The notes under the pieces were generated by a model. The model ran no database searches. It was given only the letters and a program-made list of their open reading frames with translations, and was not told the origin of the DNA. The position numbers were made by a program, and so were the translations under genes. Positions 14,354 through 23,450 of a stretch of DNA of 64,000 bases are shown one piece after another. Origin of the DNA: Streptomyces avidinii (GTDB lineage: Bacteria > Actinomycetota > Actinomycetes > Streptomycetales > Streptomycetaceae); contig NZ_BMVL01000001.1 of assembly GCF_014650695.1 (NCBI RefSeq), positions 19,527 through 83,526 of the forward strand, written 5' to 3'. The number at the start of each line of letters is the position of its first letter. Position 1 is the stretch's first letter.

Positions 14354-15862
14354 TCAGCTCTGGCCGCCGGCCAGCTTCTCGCGGAGCGCGGCCAGGGCCT
14401 CGTCCGACGCCAGGGCGCCGGAGGTCTCGTCCGACTCCGAGGAGTACGAACCACCCGAGATGCCCGCACCGGCGTTGCCACCGGCGGCCGGGGCGGCAGC
14501 GCCCTCGGCAGCAGCGGCCTCGTCGGCCTCGCGGCTCTTGATGACCTGAGCCTGGTGCTGCTCGAAGCGCTGCTGCGCCTCGGCGTACTGGGTCTCCCAG
14601 GCCTCGCGCTGCTTGTCGAAGCCCTCGAGCCAGTCGTTGGTCTCGGGGTCGAAGCCCTCGGGGTAGATGTAGTTGCCCTGGTCGTCGTAGGACGCGGCCA
14701 TGCCGTACAGGGTCGGGTCGAACTCGACCGACGCCGGGTCGGCACCGAAGGACTCGTTGGCCTGCTTCAGCGACAGCGAGATCCGGCGACGCTCAAGGTC
14801 GATGTCGATGACCTTGACGAAGATCTCGTCGTTGACCTGGACGACCTGCTCCGGGATCTCCACGTGGCGCTCGGCCAGCTCGGAGATGTGGACCAGACCC
14901 TCGATGCCCTCGTCCACGCGGACGAACGCACCGAACGGAACCAGCTTGGTGACCTTACCCGGGACGACCTGACCGATCTGGTGGGTCCGGGCGAACTGCT
15001 GCCACGGGTCCTCCTGCGTCGCCTTCAGCGACAGGGAGACACGCTCGCGGTCCATGTCGACGTCGAGGACCTCGACGGTGACTTCCTGACCGACCTCGAC
15101 AACCTCGGACGGGTGGTCGATGTGCTTCCAGGACAGCTCGGAGACGTGGACGAGACCGTCGACGCCACCCAGGTCCACGAAGGCACCGAAGTTGACGATC
15201 GAGGAAACGACGCCGGAGCGGACCTGACCCTTCTGCAGGGTGGTGAGGAACGTCTGGCGAACCTCGGACTGGGTCTGCTCGAGCCAGGCGCGGCGGGACA
15301 GGACCACGTTGTTGCGGTTCTTGTCCAGCTCGATGATCTTCGCCTCGAGCTCCTTGCCCACGTAGGGCTGGAGGTCGCGGACGCGACGCATCTCGACGAG
15401 AGAGGCCGGCAGGAAGCCGCGGAGGCCGATGTCCAGGATGAGACCACCCTTGACGACCTCGATGACGGTACCGGTGACGATGCCGTCTTCTTCCTTGATC
15501 TTCTCGATGGTGCCCCAGGCACGCTCGTACTGAGCGCGCTTCTTCGAGAGGATCAGGCGGCCTTCCTTGTCCTCCTTCTGGAGAACCAGGGCCTCGATCT
15601 CGTCGCCGACCTTGACGACCTCGTTCGGGTCGACGTCGTGCTTGATCGAGAGCTCGCGGCTGGGGATCACGCCTTCGGTCTTGTAACCGATGTCGAGGAG
15701 AACCTCGTCCCGGTCAACCTTGACGATGACGCCGTCGACGATGTCGCCATCGTTGAAGTACTTGATCGTCTCGTCGATCGCCGCGAGGAACGCGTCCGCG
15801 TCGCCGATGTCGTTGACCGCAACCTGCGGAGTGGTGGCGGTGGTCTCGGTGCTGCTCGTCAT
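14354..15862 (-). CDS. rpsA: 30S ribosomal protein S1
   Basis: The 502-residue protein holds four S1 RNA-binding domains (about 36-105, 124-190, 208-276 and 293-362; for example GDIVDGVIVKVDRDEVLLDIG, GVVSSIVNFGAFVDLGGVDG) and an acidic, Ala/Gly/Ser-rich tail of about 140 residues usual in actinobacteria. S1 helps the 30S subunit hold mRNA. ATG 15862 is the only sensible start; its ribosome site GGAG sits 11 bases upstream inside a predicted stem. The gene is monocistronic here, with a promoter about 200 bases upstream and its own terminator. Confidence 0.97.
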   Translation of the reverse strand: MTSSTETTATTPQVAVNDIGDADAFLAAIDETIKYFNDGDIVDGVIVKVDRDEVLLDIGYKTEGVIPSRELSIKHDVDPNEVVKVGDEIEALVLQKEDKEGRLILSKKRAQYERAWGTIEKIKEEDGIVTGTVIEVVKGGLILDIGLRGFLPASLVEMRRVRDLQPYVGKELEAKIIELDKNRNNVVLSRRAWLEQTQSEVRQTFLTTLQKGQVRSGVVSSIVNFGAFVDLGGVDGLVHVSELSWKHIDHPSEVVEVGQEVTVEVLDVDMDRERVSLSLKATQEDPWQQFARTHQIGQVVPGKVTKLVPFGAFVRVDEGIEGLVHISELAERHVEIPEQVVQVNDEIFVKVIDIDLERRRISLSLKQANESFGADPASVEFDPTLYGMAASYDDQGNYIYPEGFDPETNDWLEGFDKQREAWETQYAEAQQRFEQHQAQVIKSREADEAAAAEGAAAPAAGGNAGAGISGGSYSSESDETSGALASDEALAALREKLAGGQS

Positions 15863-15868
15863 GTGGGA

Positions 15869-15922
15869 AAGGGCTCCGGTTACGGACAGAAAGTCGTAGG
15901 TACTGCTACGCCGGGAGCCCTT
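15869..15922 (-). promoter_or_regulatory. rpsA: rpsA leader hairpin masking the ribosome site
   Basis: In the mRNA, AAGGGCUCCCGG pairs with CCGGAGCCCUU, which ends six bases before the AUG and contains the GGAG ribosome site; an inner stem CGUAG/CUACG stacks inside. S1 is known to repress its own translation in E. coli, so autoregulation is a reasonable inference. Confidence 0.6.
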
Positions 15923-16064
15923 ATCGGCATCCACCGAAGACCGGACAGCCAAGGAGGCCCCCAATCCGCAGAAGAGCGGCGGGGCCTCGAGAACCGAGGG
16001 GACATCAACAGATGCAAGCGCAGCCTGCTAGGTCTGAGGAGCACAGGCTCGCAGCGCAACTTGT

Positions 16065-16093
16065 AGCATACGGGGGCAGCCGGACAGGGTCAA
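16065..16093 (-). promoter_or_regulatory. rpsA: vegetative (HrdB-type) promoter of rpsA
   Basis: Read on the minus strand: TTGACC (16093-16088), a 17-base spacer, TATGCT (16070-16065). It predicts a leader of roughly 195 nucleotides. Confidence 0.75.
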
Positions 16094-16215
16094 TGCGCGA
16101 AGGCGCACACCCCGGGCAGATCGCCTCAAGACCGGCACAATTTATGGGCGGGAAGCACTTCCTGACGCTTCCTGCCACATTCGGAACACATTCGCAGACT
16201 ACGACGACGGGCCCC

Positions 16216-17076
16216 ATGAACCAAGAGGACTACGCCTCCGAAGACGCGTACGCAGCCGATCCGGGCTCCGGGGAGGACGCGGAGGCCACGCGGCGTCACG
16301 CGGGGGAAGCGGAGAGCAGCCGGGCCAGCCGGAGCTGGTGGGACCGCAACGCCGACGAGTACCAGAGCGACCACGGCGCGTTCCTCGGCGACGACCGCTT
16401 CGTCTGGGGGCCCGAGGGGCTGGACGAGGCGGAGGCGGCCCTCCTCGGCCCCGCCGCGTCCCTCAAGGGCAAGGACATCCTGGAGATCGGCGCCGGCGCC
16501 GCCCAGTGCGCCCGCTGGCTGGCCGCCCAGGGCGCCCGCGCCGTGGCCCTCGACCTCTCCCACCGCCAGCTCCAGCACGCCCTGCGCATCGGCGACAGCG
16601 ACGCGCCGGGGGCCCTGCTCGTCGAGGCCGACGCCGGACGCCTCCCCTTCCGAGCCGGCTCCTTCGACCTGGCCTGCTCCTCCTACGGCGCCGTCCCCTT
16701 CGTCGCCGACCCCGTGGGCGTCGTGCGCGAGGTGCACCGCGTCCTGCGCCCCGGCGGCCGCTGGGTCTTCTCCGTCACCCACCCGATCCGGTGGGCCTTC
16801 CCCGACGAGCCCGGCCCCGAGGGGCTGTCCGTCGCCGCCTCCTACTTCGACCGCACCCCCTACGTGGAGCAGGACGAGCGGGGCCGCGCCCTCTATGTGG
16901 AGCACCACCGCACGATCGGCGACCGGGTCCGCGACGTGGTGGCGGGCGGTTTCCGCCTGCTCGACCTGGTCGAGCCCGAGTGGCCCGAATGGAACAGCCA
17001 GGAGTGGGGCGGCTGGTCCCCGCTGCGCGGCAACCTGATCCCGGGCACCGCGATCTTCGTCTGCGAGCGCGACTGA
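16216..17076 (+). CDS. class I SAM-dependent methyltransferase
   Basis: The 286-residue protein has an acidic N-terminal ~40 residues, then SWWDRNADEYQSDHGAFLGDD and the SAM-binding motif I ILEIGAGAAQCARWLAAQG near residue 95, followed by ALDLSHRQL and LRPGGRWVFSVTHP. This is a ubiquinone/menaquinone-type or small-molecule methyltransferase fold; the substrate is not evident. ATG 16216 is chosen as the first plausible start near the conserved part; no strong ribosome site is visible. The stop is one base before the hrpB start, so the pair is likely one operon. Confidence 0.9.
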   Translation: MNQEDYASEDAYAADPGSGEDAEATRRHAGEAESSRASRSWWDRNADEYQSDHGAFLGDDRFVWGPEGLDEAEAALLGPAASLKGKDILEIGAGAAQCARWLAAQGARAVALDLSHRQLQHALRIGDSDAPGALLVEADAGRLPFRAGSFDLACSSYGAVPFVADPVGVVREVHRVLRPGGRWVFSVTHPIRWAFPDEPGPEGLSVAASYFDRTPYVEQDERGRALYVEHHRTIGDRVRDVVAGGFRLLDLVEPEWPEWNSQEWGGWSPLRGNLIPGTAIFVCERD

Positions 17077-17077
17077 C

Positions 17078-19621
17078 GTGATCCGGACCGCCGCCCTCGA
17101 CGCCCTGCCCGTACGGGAGGCCGTGCCCGCGCTCGTCTCGGCGCTGGACGGCCACGGCACGGCGGTGCTCTGCGCCCCGCCCGGCACCGGCAAGACCACG
17201 CTGGTCCCGCTGGTGCTGGCCGGGCTGGTGGGCGGCGGACCGCGGCGCCGGGTGGTCGTCGCGGAGCCCCGGCGGATCGCGGCCCGGGCCGCCGCGCGGC
17301 GGATGGCCTGGCTGCTGGGCGAGCAGGTCGGCGGCGCGGTGGGCTTCACCGTGCGCGGCGAACGGGTGGCCGGCCCGAACACGGTGGTGGAGGTCGTGAC
17401 CACCGGGGTGCTGCTCCAGCGCCTCCAGCGCGACCAGGAACTGACCGGCGTCGACGTGGTGATCCTGGACGAGTGCCACGAGCGGCACCTGGACGCCGAC
17501 ACGGTCGCCGCCTTCCTCCTCGACGTACGGGAGACCCTGCGCCCGGAGCTGCGGCTGGTGGCGGCCTCGGCGACCACGGACTCCGCCGGCTGGGCGCGCG
17601 TACTCGGCCGCGGCAGCCCCGGCGGCGCGCCGGTGGTGGAAGCCGCGGGGGTCTCGTACCCGGTGGAGACGGTCTGGGCGCCGCCGGCCCGGCCGGTGCG
17701 GCCCCCGCACGGGATGCGGGTGGATCCGGCGCAGCTGACGCACGTGGCCTCGGTGGTGCGGCGGGCGCTGACGGAGCGCACCGGCGACGTGCTGTGCTTC
17801 CTGCCCGGCGTCGGCGAGATCGCCCGGGTCGCCGGCCAGCTGGCCGGGGTGGACGCCGAGGTGCTCCAGATCCACGGCCGGGCCCCGGCCGCGGTCCAGG
17901 ACGCGGTGCTCTCCGTCGCCGACCACCGCAGGGTGATCCTGTCCACCGCCGTGGCGGAGTCGAGCCTGACCGTCCCCGGGGTGCGCGTGGTGGTGGACTC
18001 CGGGCTGGCCCGCGAGCCCCGCATGGACCATGCCCGGGGGCTGGGTGCGCTCGCGACCGTACGGGCGTCCCGCGCGGCCGGACGCCAGCGCGCGGGCCGG
18101 GCCGGGCGCGAGGCGCCGGGCGCGGTGTACCGCTGCTGGGCCGAGGCGGAGGACGGCCGCCTGGCCGCGTTCCCCTCGCCGGAGATCCGCATCGCCGACC
18201 TGGCGCAGTTCGCCCTGCAGGCCGCCTGCTGGGGCGACCCGGACGCGACCGGGCTGGCCCTGCCGGACGCGCCGCCGGCCGGGGCCATGGCCGCGGCGCG
18301 GGAGGTGCTGGTGGCCGTCGGCGCGGTGACCCCGGCCGGTGGGGTCACCGCGCGCGGGCAGCGGATGGCCCGGCTCGGGCTGCACCCGCGGCTGGCCCGC
18401 GCCCTGCTGGACGGCTCCGCCGCGCTCGGCGGCCGCCGGGCGGCGGAGGTGGTGGCTCTGATCGGCGAGGAGCCGCCGCGGGAGTACGGGGACGACCTGG
18501 CCGGCGCCTGGCGGCGGGCCCGCGCGGGCGGTGACGCGTACGCCGCTCGCTGGCGGACGGAGGTCGGCCGCCTGGAGCGTGCGGCGGGCGCCACGGCCGA
18601 AGCCCGGCCCCGCACCCCGCTCGGGAGCGGCGCCGTACCCGACGATGCCGCCGCAGGCCTGGTCGCGGCCCTGGCCTTCCCCGAGCGGGTGGCGAAAGCC
18701 AGGGGTGAGGGGATCTTCCTCATGGCCGGCGGCACCGCGGCCGAGCTCGGTGACGGCTCGCCGCTGCGCAGCGCGCCCTGGCTGGCCGTCGCGGTCGCCG
18801 ACCGGGCCCCGCATTCGGCCTCCGCGCGGGTCCGGCTGGCCGCGGTCATCGACGAGGACACCGCCCGGACCGCCGCCGCACACCTGCTCTCCGACGGCGA
18901 AGAGGTCCACTGGGAGGACGGCGACCTCGTCGCCCGCGCCGCCGAGCGCCTCGGGGCGATCGAGCTGGCCGTACGTCCGCTGCGCGCCCCCGACCCGGCG
19001 CTCGTGCGGGCCGCCCTCCTCGACGGGCTGCGCGCCGAGGGGCTCGGCCTGCTGCGCTGGTCCCCCGACGCACTGGCGCTCCGGGCCCGCCTCGGGTTCC
19101 TGCACCGGACGCTCGGCGGTGCGTGGCCCGACGTGGCCGACGACCGGGCCCTGCTGGAGCGCGCCGACGACTGGCTGGAGCCCGAGCTGTCCCGGGCCCG
19201 GCGGCGCACCGACCTCGCCCGGATCGACGCCGGTCAGGCCCTGAACCGGCTGCTGCCGTGGGCCACCGGGGAGGCGGCCCGGCTGGACGAGCTGGCTCCG
19301 GAGCGCCTGGAGGTGCCCAGTGGCTCCCGGATCCGGCTGGACTACTCCGCCGAGCACGGCCAGCCGGTCCTCGCGGTGAAGCTGCAGGAGCTGTTCGGGC
19401 TGGCGCAGACCCCGCGGGTGGCGGGCGTACCGGTGCTGGTGCACCTGCTGTCGCCCGCGGGCCGGCCCGCCGCCGTGACCGCCGACCTCGCCTCTTTCTG
19501 GCAGGGCGGTTACCGGGCCGTCCGCGCGGAGCTGCGCGGACGCTACCCCAAGCACCCCTGGCCGGAGGACCCGGCCACGGCCGAGCCCACCCGGCACACC
19601 AACGCCCGCCTCAGGCGCTGA
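17078..19621 (+). CDS. hrpB: ATP-dependent helicase HrpB
   Basis: The 847-residue DEAH-type helicase shows motif I APPGTGKTT near 33-41, VAEPRRIAARAAA, motif II DECHERH near 130, SATTDS and motif VI QRAGRAGREAPG near 340, then the HrpB-specific C-terminal region ending with PKHPWPEDPATAEPTRHT, a conserved end of this family. HrpB is a putative RNA helicase of unclear cellular role. GTG 17078 lies one base past the methyltransferase stop. The last 11 bases overlap the convergent DUF3068 gene. Confidence 0.95.
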   Translation: MIRTAALDALPVREAVPALVSALDGHGTAVLCAPPGTGKTTLVPLVLAGLVGGGPRRRVVVAEPRRIAARAAARRMAWLLGEQVGGAVGFTVRGERVAGPNTVVEVVTTGVLLQRLQRDQELTGVDVVILDECHERHLDADTVAAFLLDVRETLRPELRLVAASATTDSAGWARVLGRGSPGGAPVVEAAGVSYPVETVWAPPARPVRPPHGMRVDPAQLTHVASVVRRALTERTGDVLCFLPGVGEIARVAGQLAGVDAEVLQIHGRAPAAVQDAVLSVADHRRVILSTAVAESSLTVPGVRVVVDSGLAREPRMDHARGLGALATVRASRAAGRQRAGRAGREAPGAVYRCWAEAEDGRLAAFPSPEIRIADLAQFALQAACWGDPDATGLALPDAPPAGAMAAAREVLVAVGAVTPAGGVTARGQRMARLGLHPRLARALLDGSAALGGRRAAEVVALIGEEPPREYGDDLAGAWRRARAGGDAYAARWRTEVGRLERAAGATAEARPRTPLGSGAVPDDAAAGLVAALAFPERVAKARGEGIFLMAGGTAAELGDGSPLRSAPWLAVAVADRAPHSASARVRLAAVIDEDTARTAAAHLLSDGEEVHWEDGDLVARAAERLGAIELAVRPLRAPDPALVRAALLDGLRAEGLGLLRWSPDALALRARLGFLHRTLGGAWPDVADDRALLERADDWLEPELSRARRRTDLARIDAGQALNRLLPWATGEAARLDELAPERLEVPSGSRIRLDYSAEHGQPVLAVKLQELFGLAQTPRVAGVPVLVHLLSPAGRPAAVTADLASFWQGGYRAVRAELRGRYPKHPWPEDPATAEPTRHTNARLRR

Positions 19622-20612
19622 CCTCCGCCGGCGCCTGCGGCTCCGGCACGTGCTCGGCCCGGCCGCGGCGGCTGCGGGCCTCCAGCCACAGCGCCGCCCC
19701 GAGCAGGACGAGCCCGCCGGCGGCCAGGCCGATGGGGGCGTAGGTGTGCAGCGCGAGGACCTTCGTACGGTTCGCCTTGACGAGGTCGACCGTGTAGTCG
19801 GAGTAGTCCTCGCGCATCGTGACGTGCCCGGCGAAGGCGGTGAGCTTGCCGTCGGGGCCGCCCGCGGCGATGCCGCCGCGCATCTCCTGCTGGATGTCCT
19901 GCTCGGCGTTGACGGGCGCTCCGGTCACCGGGTCGACCCAGAACTTCGCCTTGACCGTGTACCAGAGGGTGGTTCCGGTGGCCGCCTCGATCGTCGACGG
20001 GTCGATGCCCTCGATCGGCATCTTCTTGGGCATGGCGACCTTGGTCCACGGGACGGTCTGCTCGAAGTAGTAGACGTCCATGCCCTTGAACGTGCGCGGT
20101 CCGACGTAGTGGATGGGCGAGGAGGTGCGGGTCTGCGCGTCGAAGTAGAGGTAGTCGCGCGGCTCGGTGAAGAAGGGCCACTTGAACTCGATGCCCTCGC
20201 GTTTGACGGGGTCCCCGTCGACCATCTCCCCGGTGGCGTGGACCGGGTCCTGGGTGTGCGCGTCGAAGATGTAGCGCTCGGGTATCCGGGAGACCATCTT
20301 GCCGTCCGGGCCGATGATGTAGGACAGCGTGTCCCAGACGACGACGTCCTTGCCGGCGCTCGCCTCGATCTCCTCGGACGCCTCGACGTTGCCCTTGAGG
20401 GTCTGGACGATGGTGACCTTGTCGACCTTCTTCGGCTGCATGCCGCCGGTGTAGTCGAGGAGCGTCGCGTCCTTCGCCTCCAGGACCATCTCCTGGTACT
20501 GGTTCGGCGGGATCTTGGCGAGGCGGGGGTACGCGTACCAGCGCAGCAGCGGCGCGAGGGCTGCGCAGAACACGGCAAGGGCCAGCAGGACAAGGCTCGC
20601 TCTGCGTCGCAC
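19611..20612 (-). CDS. DUF3068 membrane-anchored exported protein
   Basis: The 333-residue protein has an N-terminal membrane segment (SLVLLALAVFCAALAPLLRWY), a ~270-residue external domain (PNQYQEMVLEAKDATLLDY, WPFFTEPRDYLYFD, YYFEQTVPWTKVAMPKKMPIEG) and a second membrane segment near 300 (YAPIGLAAGGLVLLGAALWL). This is DUF3068, an actinobacterial envelope family of unknown role. GTG 20612 follows GAGGAGGG, which lies at the stop of the tiny gene upstream, so the two are probably cotranscribed. Confidence 0.9.
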   Translation of the reverse strand: MRRRASLVLLALAVFCAALAPLLRWYAYPRLAKIPPNQYQEMVLEAKDATLLDYTGGMQPKKVDKVTIVQTLKGNVEASEEIEASAGKDVVVWDTLSYIIGPDGKMVSRIPERYIFDAHTQDPVHATGEMVDGDPVKREGIEFKWPFFTEPRDYLYFDAQTRTSSPIHYVGPRTFKGMDVYYFEQTVPWTKVAMPKKMPIEGIDPSTIEAATGTTLWYTVKAKFWVDPVTGAPVNAEQDIQQEMRGGIAAGGPDGKLTAFAGHVTMREDYSDYTVDLVKANRTKVLALHTYAPIGLAAGGLVLLGAALWLEARSRRGRAEHVPEPQAPAEVSA

Positions 20613-20626
20613 GACCGGGCCCTCCT

Positions 20627-20767
20627 CTACTTTCCGGGCGCGGCGGGCGCGGTGGTGAGCAGGGGCTTGGGTGAGGTCTCGCCCTCGGGCACCCCGAAGG
20701 CCGTGATGGCGAACACGAGGGTCAGCGCGGCCGCGAGGCCGATGACGGCGGCGACGAATGCGCGCAT
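20627..20767 (-). CDS. SPW_0924-type 46-residue membrane peptide
   Basis: The frame encodes MRAFVAAVIGLAAALTLVFA followed by ITAFGVPEGETSPKPLLTTA and PAAPGK, then TAG. It has one membrane segment and a short Pro/Thr external tail. The pattern matches the small Streptomyces family named SPW_0924 as I remember it. CCGGAG lies about eight bases upstream of the ATG. It is immediately upstream of DUF3068, whose ribosome site touches its stop codon, suggesting a small partner of that protein. Confidence 0.8.
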   Translation of the reverse strand: MRAFVAAVIGLAAALTLVFAITAFGVPEGETSPKPLLTTAPAAPGK

Positions 20768-20956
20768 GCCGGGGCTCCGGAATCTGATGAGGCGTCAGAG
20801 AGGGGGCACCGTAGCAATGCGGAGGCGAGATGAGAACCGTTCGAGCCGCAGATCACCACTGGGCCGCCCGGGGGACCTCGACCCCCGCCGGCGCACCCGC
20901 CCCCGCGTTGCGCACGGCGGGGCACCCAACCCATGGAACACTGATTATCAACGGAA

Positions 20957-20974
20957 CGTAATCAAACGATTACG
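20957..20974. promoter_or_regulatory. palindrome upstream of the beta-helix gene
   Basis: CGTAATC and GATTACG are perfect arms around AAAC, in a locally AT-rich patch 20-37 bases before the start codon. It could be an operator. Confidence 0.45.
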
Positions 20975-20993
20975 CACGATGATCGGAGAAACG

Positions 20994-21980
20994 ATGCAGA
21001 GACGTCGACTCAAGGCCGCGGCCCTGGTTGTGCCGGTCGTGGCCGCGCTCAGTCTCGGCAACACCGCGGACGCGACCTCGCTGGCGGCCATTCCGTGCGA
21101 CGTCACCGCACTCAACAACGCAATCGTCGCCGCGAACAACAACACCGGACCGCACACCATCCGGCTCGCACCCAGATGCGTCTACAACGTCCTCACTCCC
21201 GCGTCGACCGGCGGTCTCGGCCCCAACGCCCTGCCCCTGATCACGGGCACCGTCACGCTGCTGGGGAACAAGACCACCATCCGACGGGATCCTGACGCGA
21301 CCGAGGGCTTCCGCATCGCGGAGGTCGACGGCCCCGACGGGCGCCTGACCATTGAGGGTGTCACCGCGACCGGGGGCGGCTATCTCGAATACGCCGGCAC
21401 CTACCTGCCCAGATCCGGAGGGACGCTCATCCTCAAGCACAGCACCGTGACCAACAGCACGGCGAACCAGGGGGGCGCCATCGCCGTGGACCTCAGCAGC
21501 ACCCTTGAGATGTACGACAGCGTCGTGCGGGACAGTGCCGGCCAGCGGGGTGGCGCCATCTACAACGGGCCGGGAAGCACCACCTTGCTGCAGAGGACCA
21601 AAGTGGTGCGGAACCAGGCCACGGAGCTGGGGGGCGGCCTCTTCACCGCCGGGGTCTCCATGACCATCAAGAACTCGCGCATCGAGGGCAACCGCGCCTT
21701 CCAGCAGGGCGGCGGAATCTACAACGACCGCTCTCCGCTGGACATCTCCTCGACGACCATCGCGGACAACCGTGCGGGCCAGACGGGTGGCGGCATCACC
21801 AATGACGGCGCCACCACGCTGACGAACACACAGGTGCGGCGCAACATCGCGCTCAACGGCGGCGGCGTCTGGCAAGGAACCTCCGCCGGTACCGCCCTGA
21901 CCCTCGTCAGGAGTCGGATCTTCGAGAACACGCCCAACAACTGCCGGCCCGTCGGGGCGATTCCCGGCTGCACGAACTGA
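20994..21980 (+). CDS. secreted right-handed parallel beta-helix protein
   Basis: The 328-residue protein has a signal peptide (QRRRLKAAALVVPVVAALSLGNTADA) and a series of beta-helix coils with repeated GG-A-I-N/T patterns (NQGGAIAVDLSS, QRGGAIYNGPGS, ELGGGLFTAG, QQGGGIYNDR, QTGGGITNDG, LNGGGVWQGT), the fold of pectate lyases and surface adhesins. No lyase active site can be assigned. Two Cys near each end (IPCDV, NNCRP, PGCTN) may form disulfides. ATG 20994 has GGAGAA in place; an ATG five codons upstream is possible. Confidence 0.88.
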   Translation: MQRRRLKAAALVVPVVAALSLGNTADATSLAAIPCDVTALNNAIVAANNNTGPHTIRLAPRCVYNVLTPASTGGLGPNALPLITGTVTLLGNKTTIRRDPDATEGFRIAEVDGPDGRLTIEGVTATGGGYLEYAGTYLPRSGGTLILKHSTVTNSTANQGGAIAVDLSSTLEMYDSVVRDSAGQRGGAIYNGPGSTTLLQRTKVVRNQATELGGGLFTAGVSMTIKNSRIEGNRAFQQGGGIYNDRSPLDISSTTIADNRAGQTGGGITNDGATTLTNTQVRRNIALNGGGVWQGTSAGTALTLVRSRIFENTPNNCRPVGAIPGCTN

Positions 21981-22024
21981 TCCCGACCCGATCCGCGGGC
22001 CCGGCCTGATCCACAAGACACGGC

Positions 22025-23266
22025 CTAGACGCGTTGCCCCGGGGTCGGCCGGGGCACCGCCGGAGTGGAGGACGGCGACACGGTGGGCTTCGGCGTGCGT
22101 GACGAGCTTGGCGTCGGGCTGGACGTCGGGGTCGGCGTGGGTGTCGGCGTAGGCGTGGGTGTCGGCGTAGGCGTCGGGGTCGGCGTAGGCGTCGGGCTGG
22201 GCGTGGGCGAAGGCTTCGGGTCCGGCGTCGGAGTGGGCGTCGGCGAAGGCGTCGGCGTCGGCATCGGGGTGGGGGTGGGCTTCGGGTCCGGCGTCGGAGT
22301 GGGCGTCGGCGAAGGCGTCGGGGTGGGCTTCGGGTCCGGCGTCGGGGTGGGCGTCGGCGTCGTGCTCGGCTTCGGCGGGGTGGGCTTCGGGCCCGCGCCC
22401 GTACCCGCCCGGTCCGGGATCTCGTGCGCGCCCTTCAGGTAGTACGCGAACCAGGAACGGACCGTCCGCAGGTACTCCGTGGACCGGTTGTACGACAGCA
22501 CGGCCCGGTCCAGGTCCGCGTCCGCCCTCAGGTCCCGGGTCCCCGCACACAGGTACCGGGCGGCCGCGAGGGCCGCGTCGTGCACGTTGTTCGGGTTGCG
22601 CCGGCCGTCGCCGTCCGCGTCCTGCCCCCACGCCGCCCATGTGGAGGGGATGAACTGCATCGGCCCGACCGCCCGGTCGTAGCGGGAGTCCCCGTCGTAG
22701 GCCCCGCCGTCCGTGTCCGAAATGTTCGCGAAGCCGTTGCCGTCGAGCACCGGCCCCAGGATCGGCCGCAGTGTCGTCCCGCCCGCGTCGACCTGACCGC
22801 CGCGCGCCTGCCCGGACTCCACCTTGCCGATCGCCGCGAGGAGTTGCCAGCGCAGTCCGCATCCGGGGTCGCTCTGCCCGACCTTCCGTTCCGCGCCCGA
22901 ATACGCCGCGAGCACGCTCGCCGGTATCCCCTGCGCCCCTTCCGCGGGCCCGGTCACGGCCGACGCCGGCGCGGCCTGCGAGCCCGTAGGCGCCTGCGGC
23001 GCCGCCGGCGGACCCTCTTCCGGCAGCAGCACGGCCGGCGGCTGCGGGCTCAGCAGCGGCGGGAGTTCGGTGAGGTAGGTGGAGTCGCCACCCGCCGTGT
23101 CCGCGGCCGGCGACGGCTGTGCGCCGTTCTCCCCGGCGGCGGAGAGCCGGTCGCCGCTCCCGCCCGCCGGGCCCTGGGACGCGGTCACCGCGGCGATCAC
23201 CAGAGCGGACACCAGGGCTGCTGTCGTACCCCTGCGCAGCCTGCGTCCGATTATTCGAGCCGACAT
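22025..23266 (-). CDS. secreted lytic transglycosylase with Pro-Thr repeat tail
   Basis: The 413-residue protein has a signal anchor ([17 protein letters not shown]), a Pro/Ala spacer, an MltB-like SLT domain (about 115-280) with catalytic Glu150 in GKVESGQ and the typical [15 protein letters not shown] and [10 protein letters not shown] motifs, and a ~125-residue tail of PT/PTPD repeats that likely threads the cell wall. It would cleave peptidoglycan between MurNAc and GlcNAc. ATG 23266 follows GGGAGGGG. The tail is encoded by an internally repetitive stretch (about 22120-22380) prone to length change. It is divergent from the DUF4184 gene. Confidence 0.92.
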   Translation of the reverse strand: MSARIIGRRLRRGTTAALVSALVIAAVTASQGPAGGSGDRLSAAGENGAQPSPAADTAGGDSTYLTELPPLLSPQPPAVLLPEEGPPAAPQAPTGSQAAPASAVTGPAEGAQGIPASVLAAYSGAERKVGQSDPGCGLRWQLLAAIGKVESGQARGGQVDAGGTTLRPILGPVLDGNGFANISDTDGGAYDGDSRYDRAVGPMQFIPSTWAAWGQDADGDGRRNPNNVHDAALAAARYLCAGTRDLRADADLDRAVLSYNRSTEYLRTVRSWFAYYLKGAHEIPDRAGTGAGPKPTPPKPSTTPTPTPTPDPKPTPTPSPTPTPTPDPKPTPTPMPTPTPSPTPTPTPDPKPSPTPSPTPTPTPTPTPTPTPTPTPTPTPTSSPTPSSSRTPKPTVSPSSTPAVPRPTPGQRV

Positions 23267-23450
23267 GAGCCGGACCCCTCCCCCTCGACGTCCGCGTGAC
23301 CCTACGTCAACTCACTGCACACAGCACGCAAGGTCGCCCGGAATTCACCACATCCCTACGTCCCCGGGCAGGTCACGCATACTGTCTGGACCCTTCGGGA
23401 GCAATGGCCCGAAGTAAGGAACGTCCACGGGAACACCGAGGAGAGGCGCC

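Larger units (their letters stand above)
15863..16215. other. 353-base gap: rpsA leader and divergent promoter region
   Basis: No gene is seen. The rpsA-proximal part is its transcribed leader with the hairpin at 15869-15922; the rpsA promoter is at 16065-16093. The remaining ~120 bases serve the divergent methyltransferase, for which I see no clear promoter. Confidence 0.7.

Noticed and set aside
16126..19597. Very long minus-strand frames opposite the methyltransferase and hrpB
   Set aside because: Ser/Arg- and Gly-rich shadows without domains; hrpB on the plus strand is unambiguous.
22120..22380. Tandem repeats suggestive of a CRISPR-like array
   Set aside because: They encode the Pro-Thr tail of the lytic transglycosylase in frame; no spacer structure. 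No CRISPR array was seen anywhere in the window.
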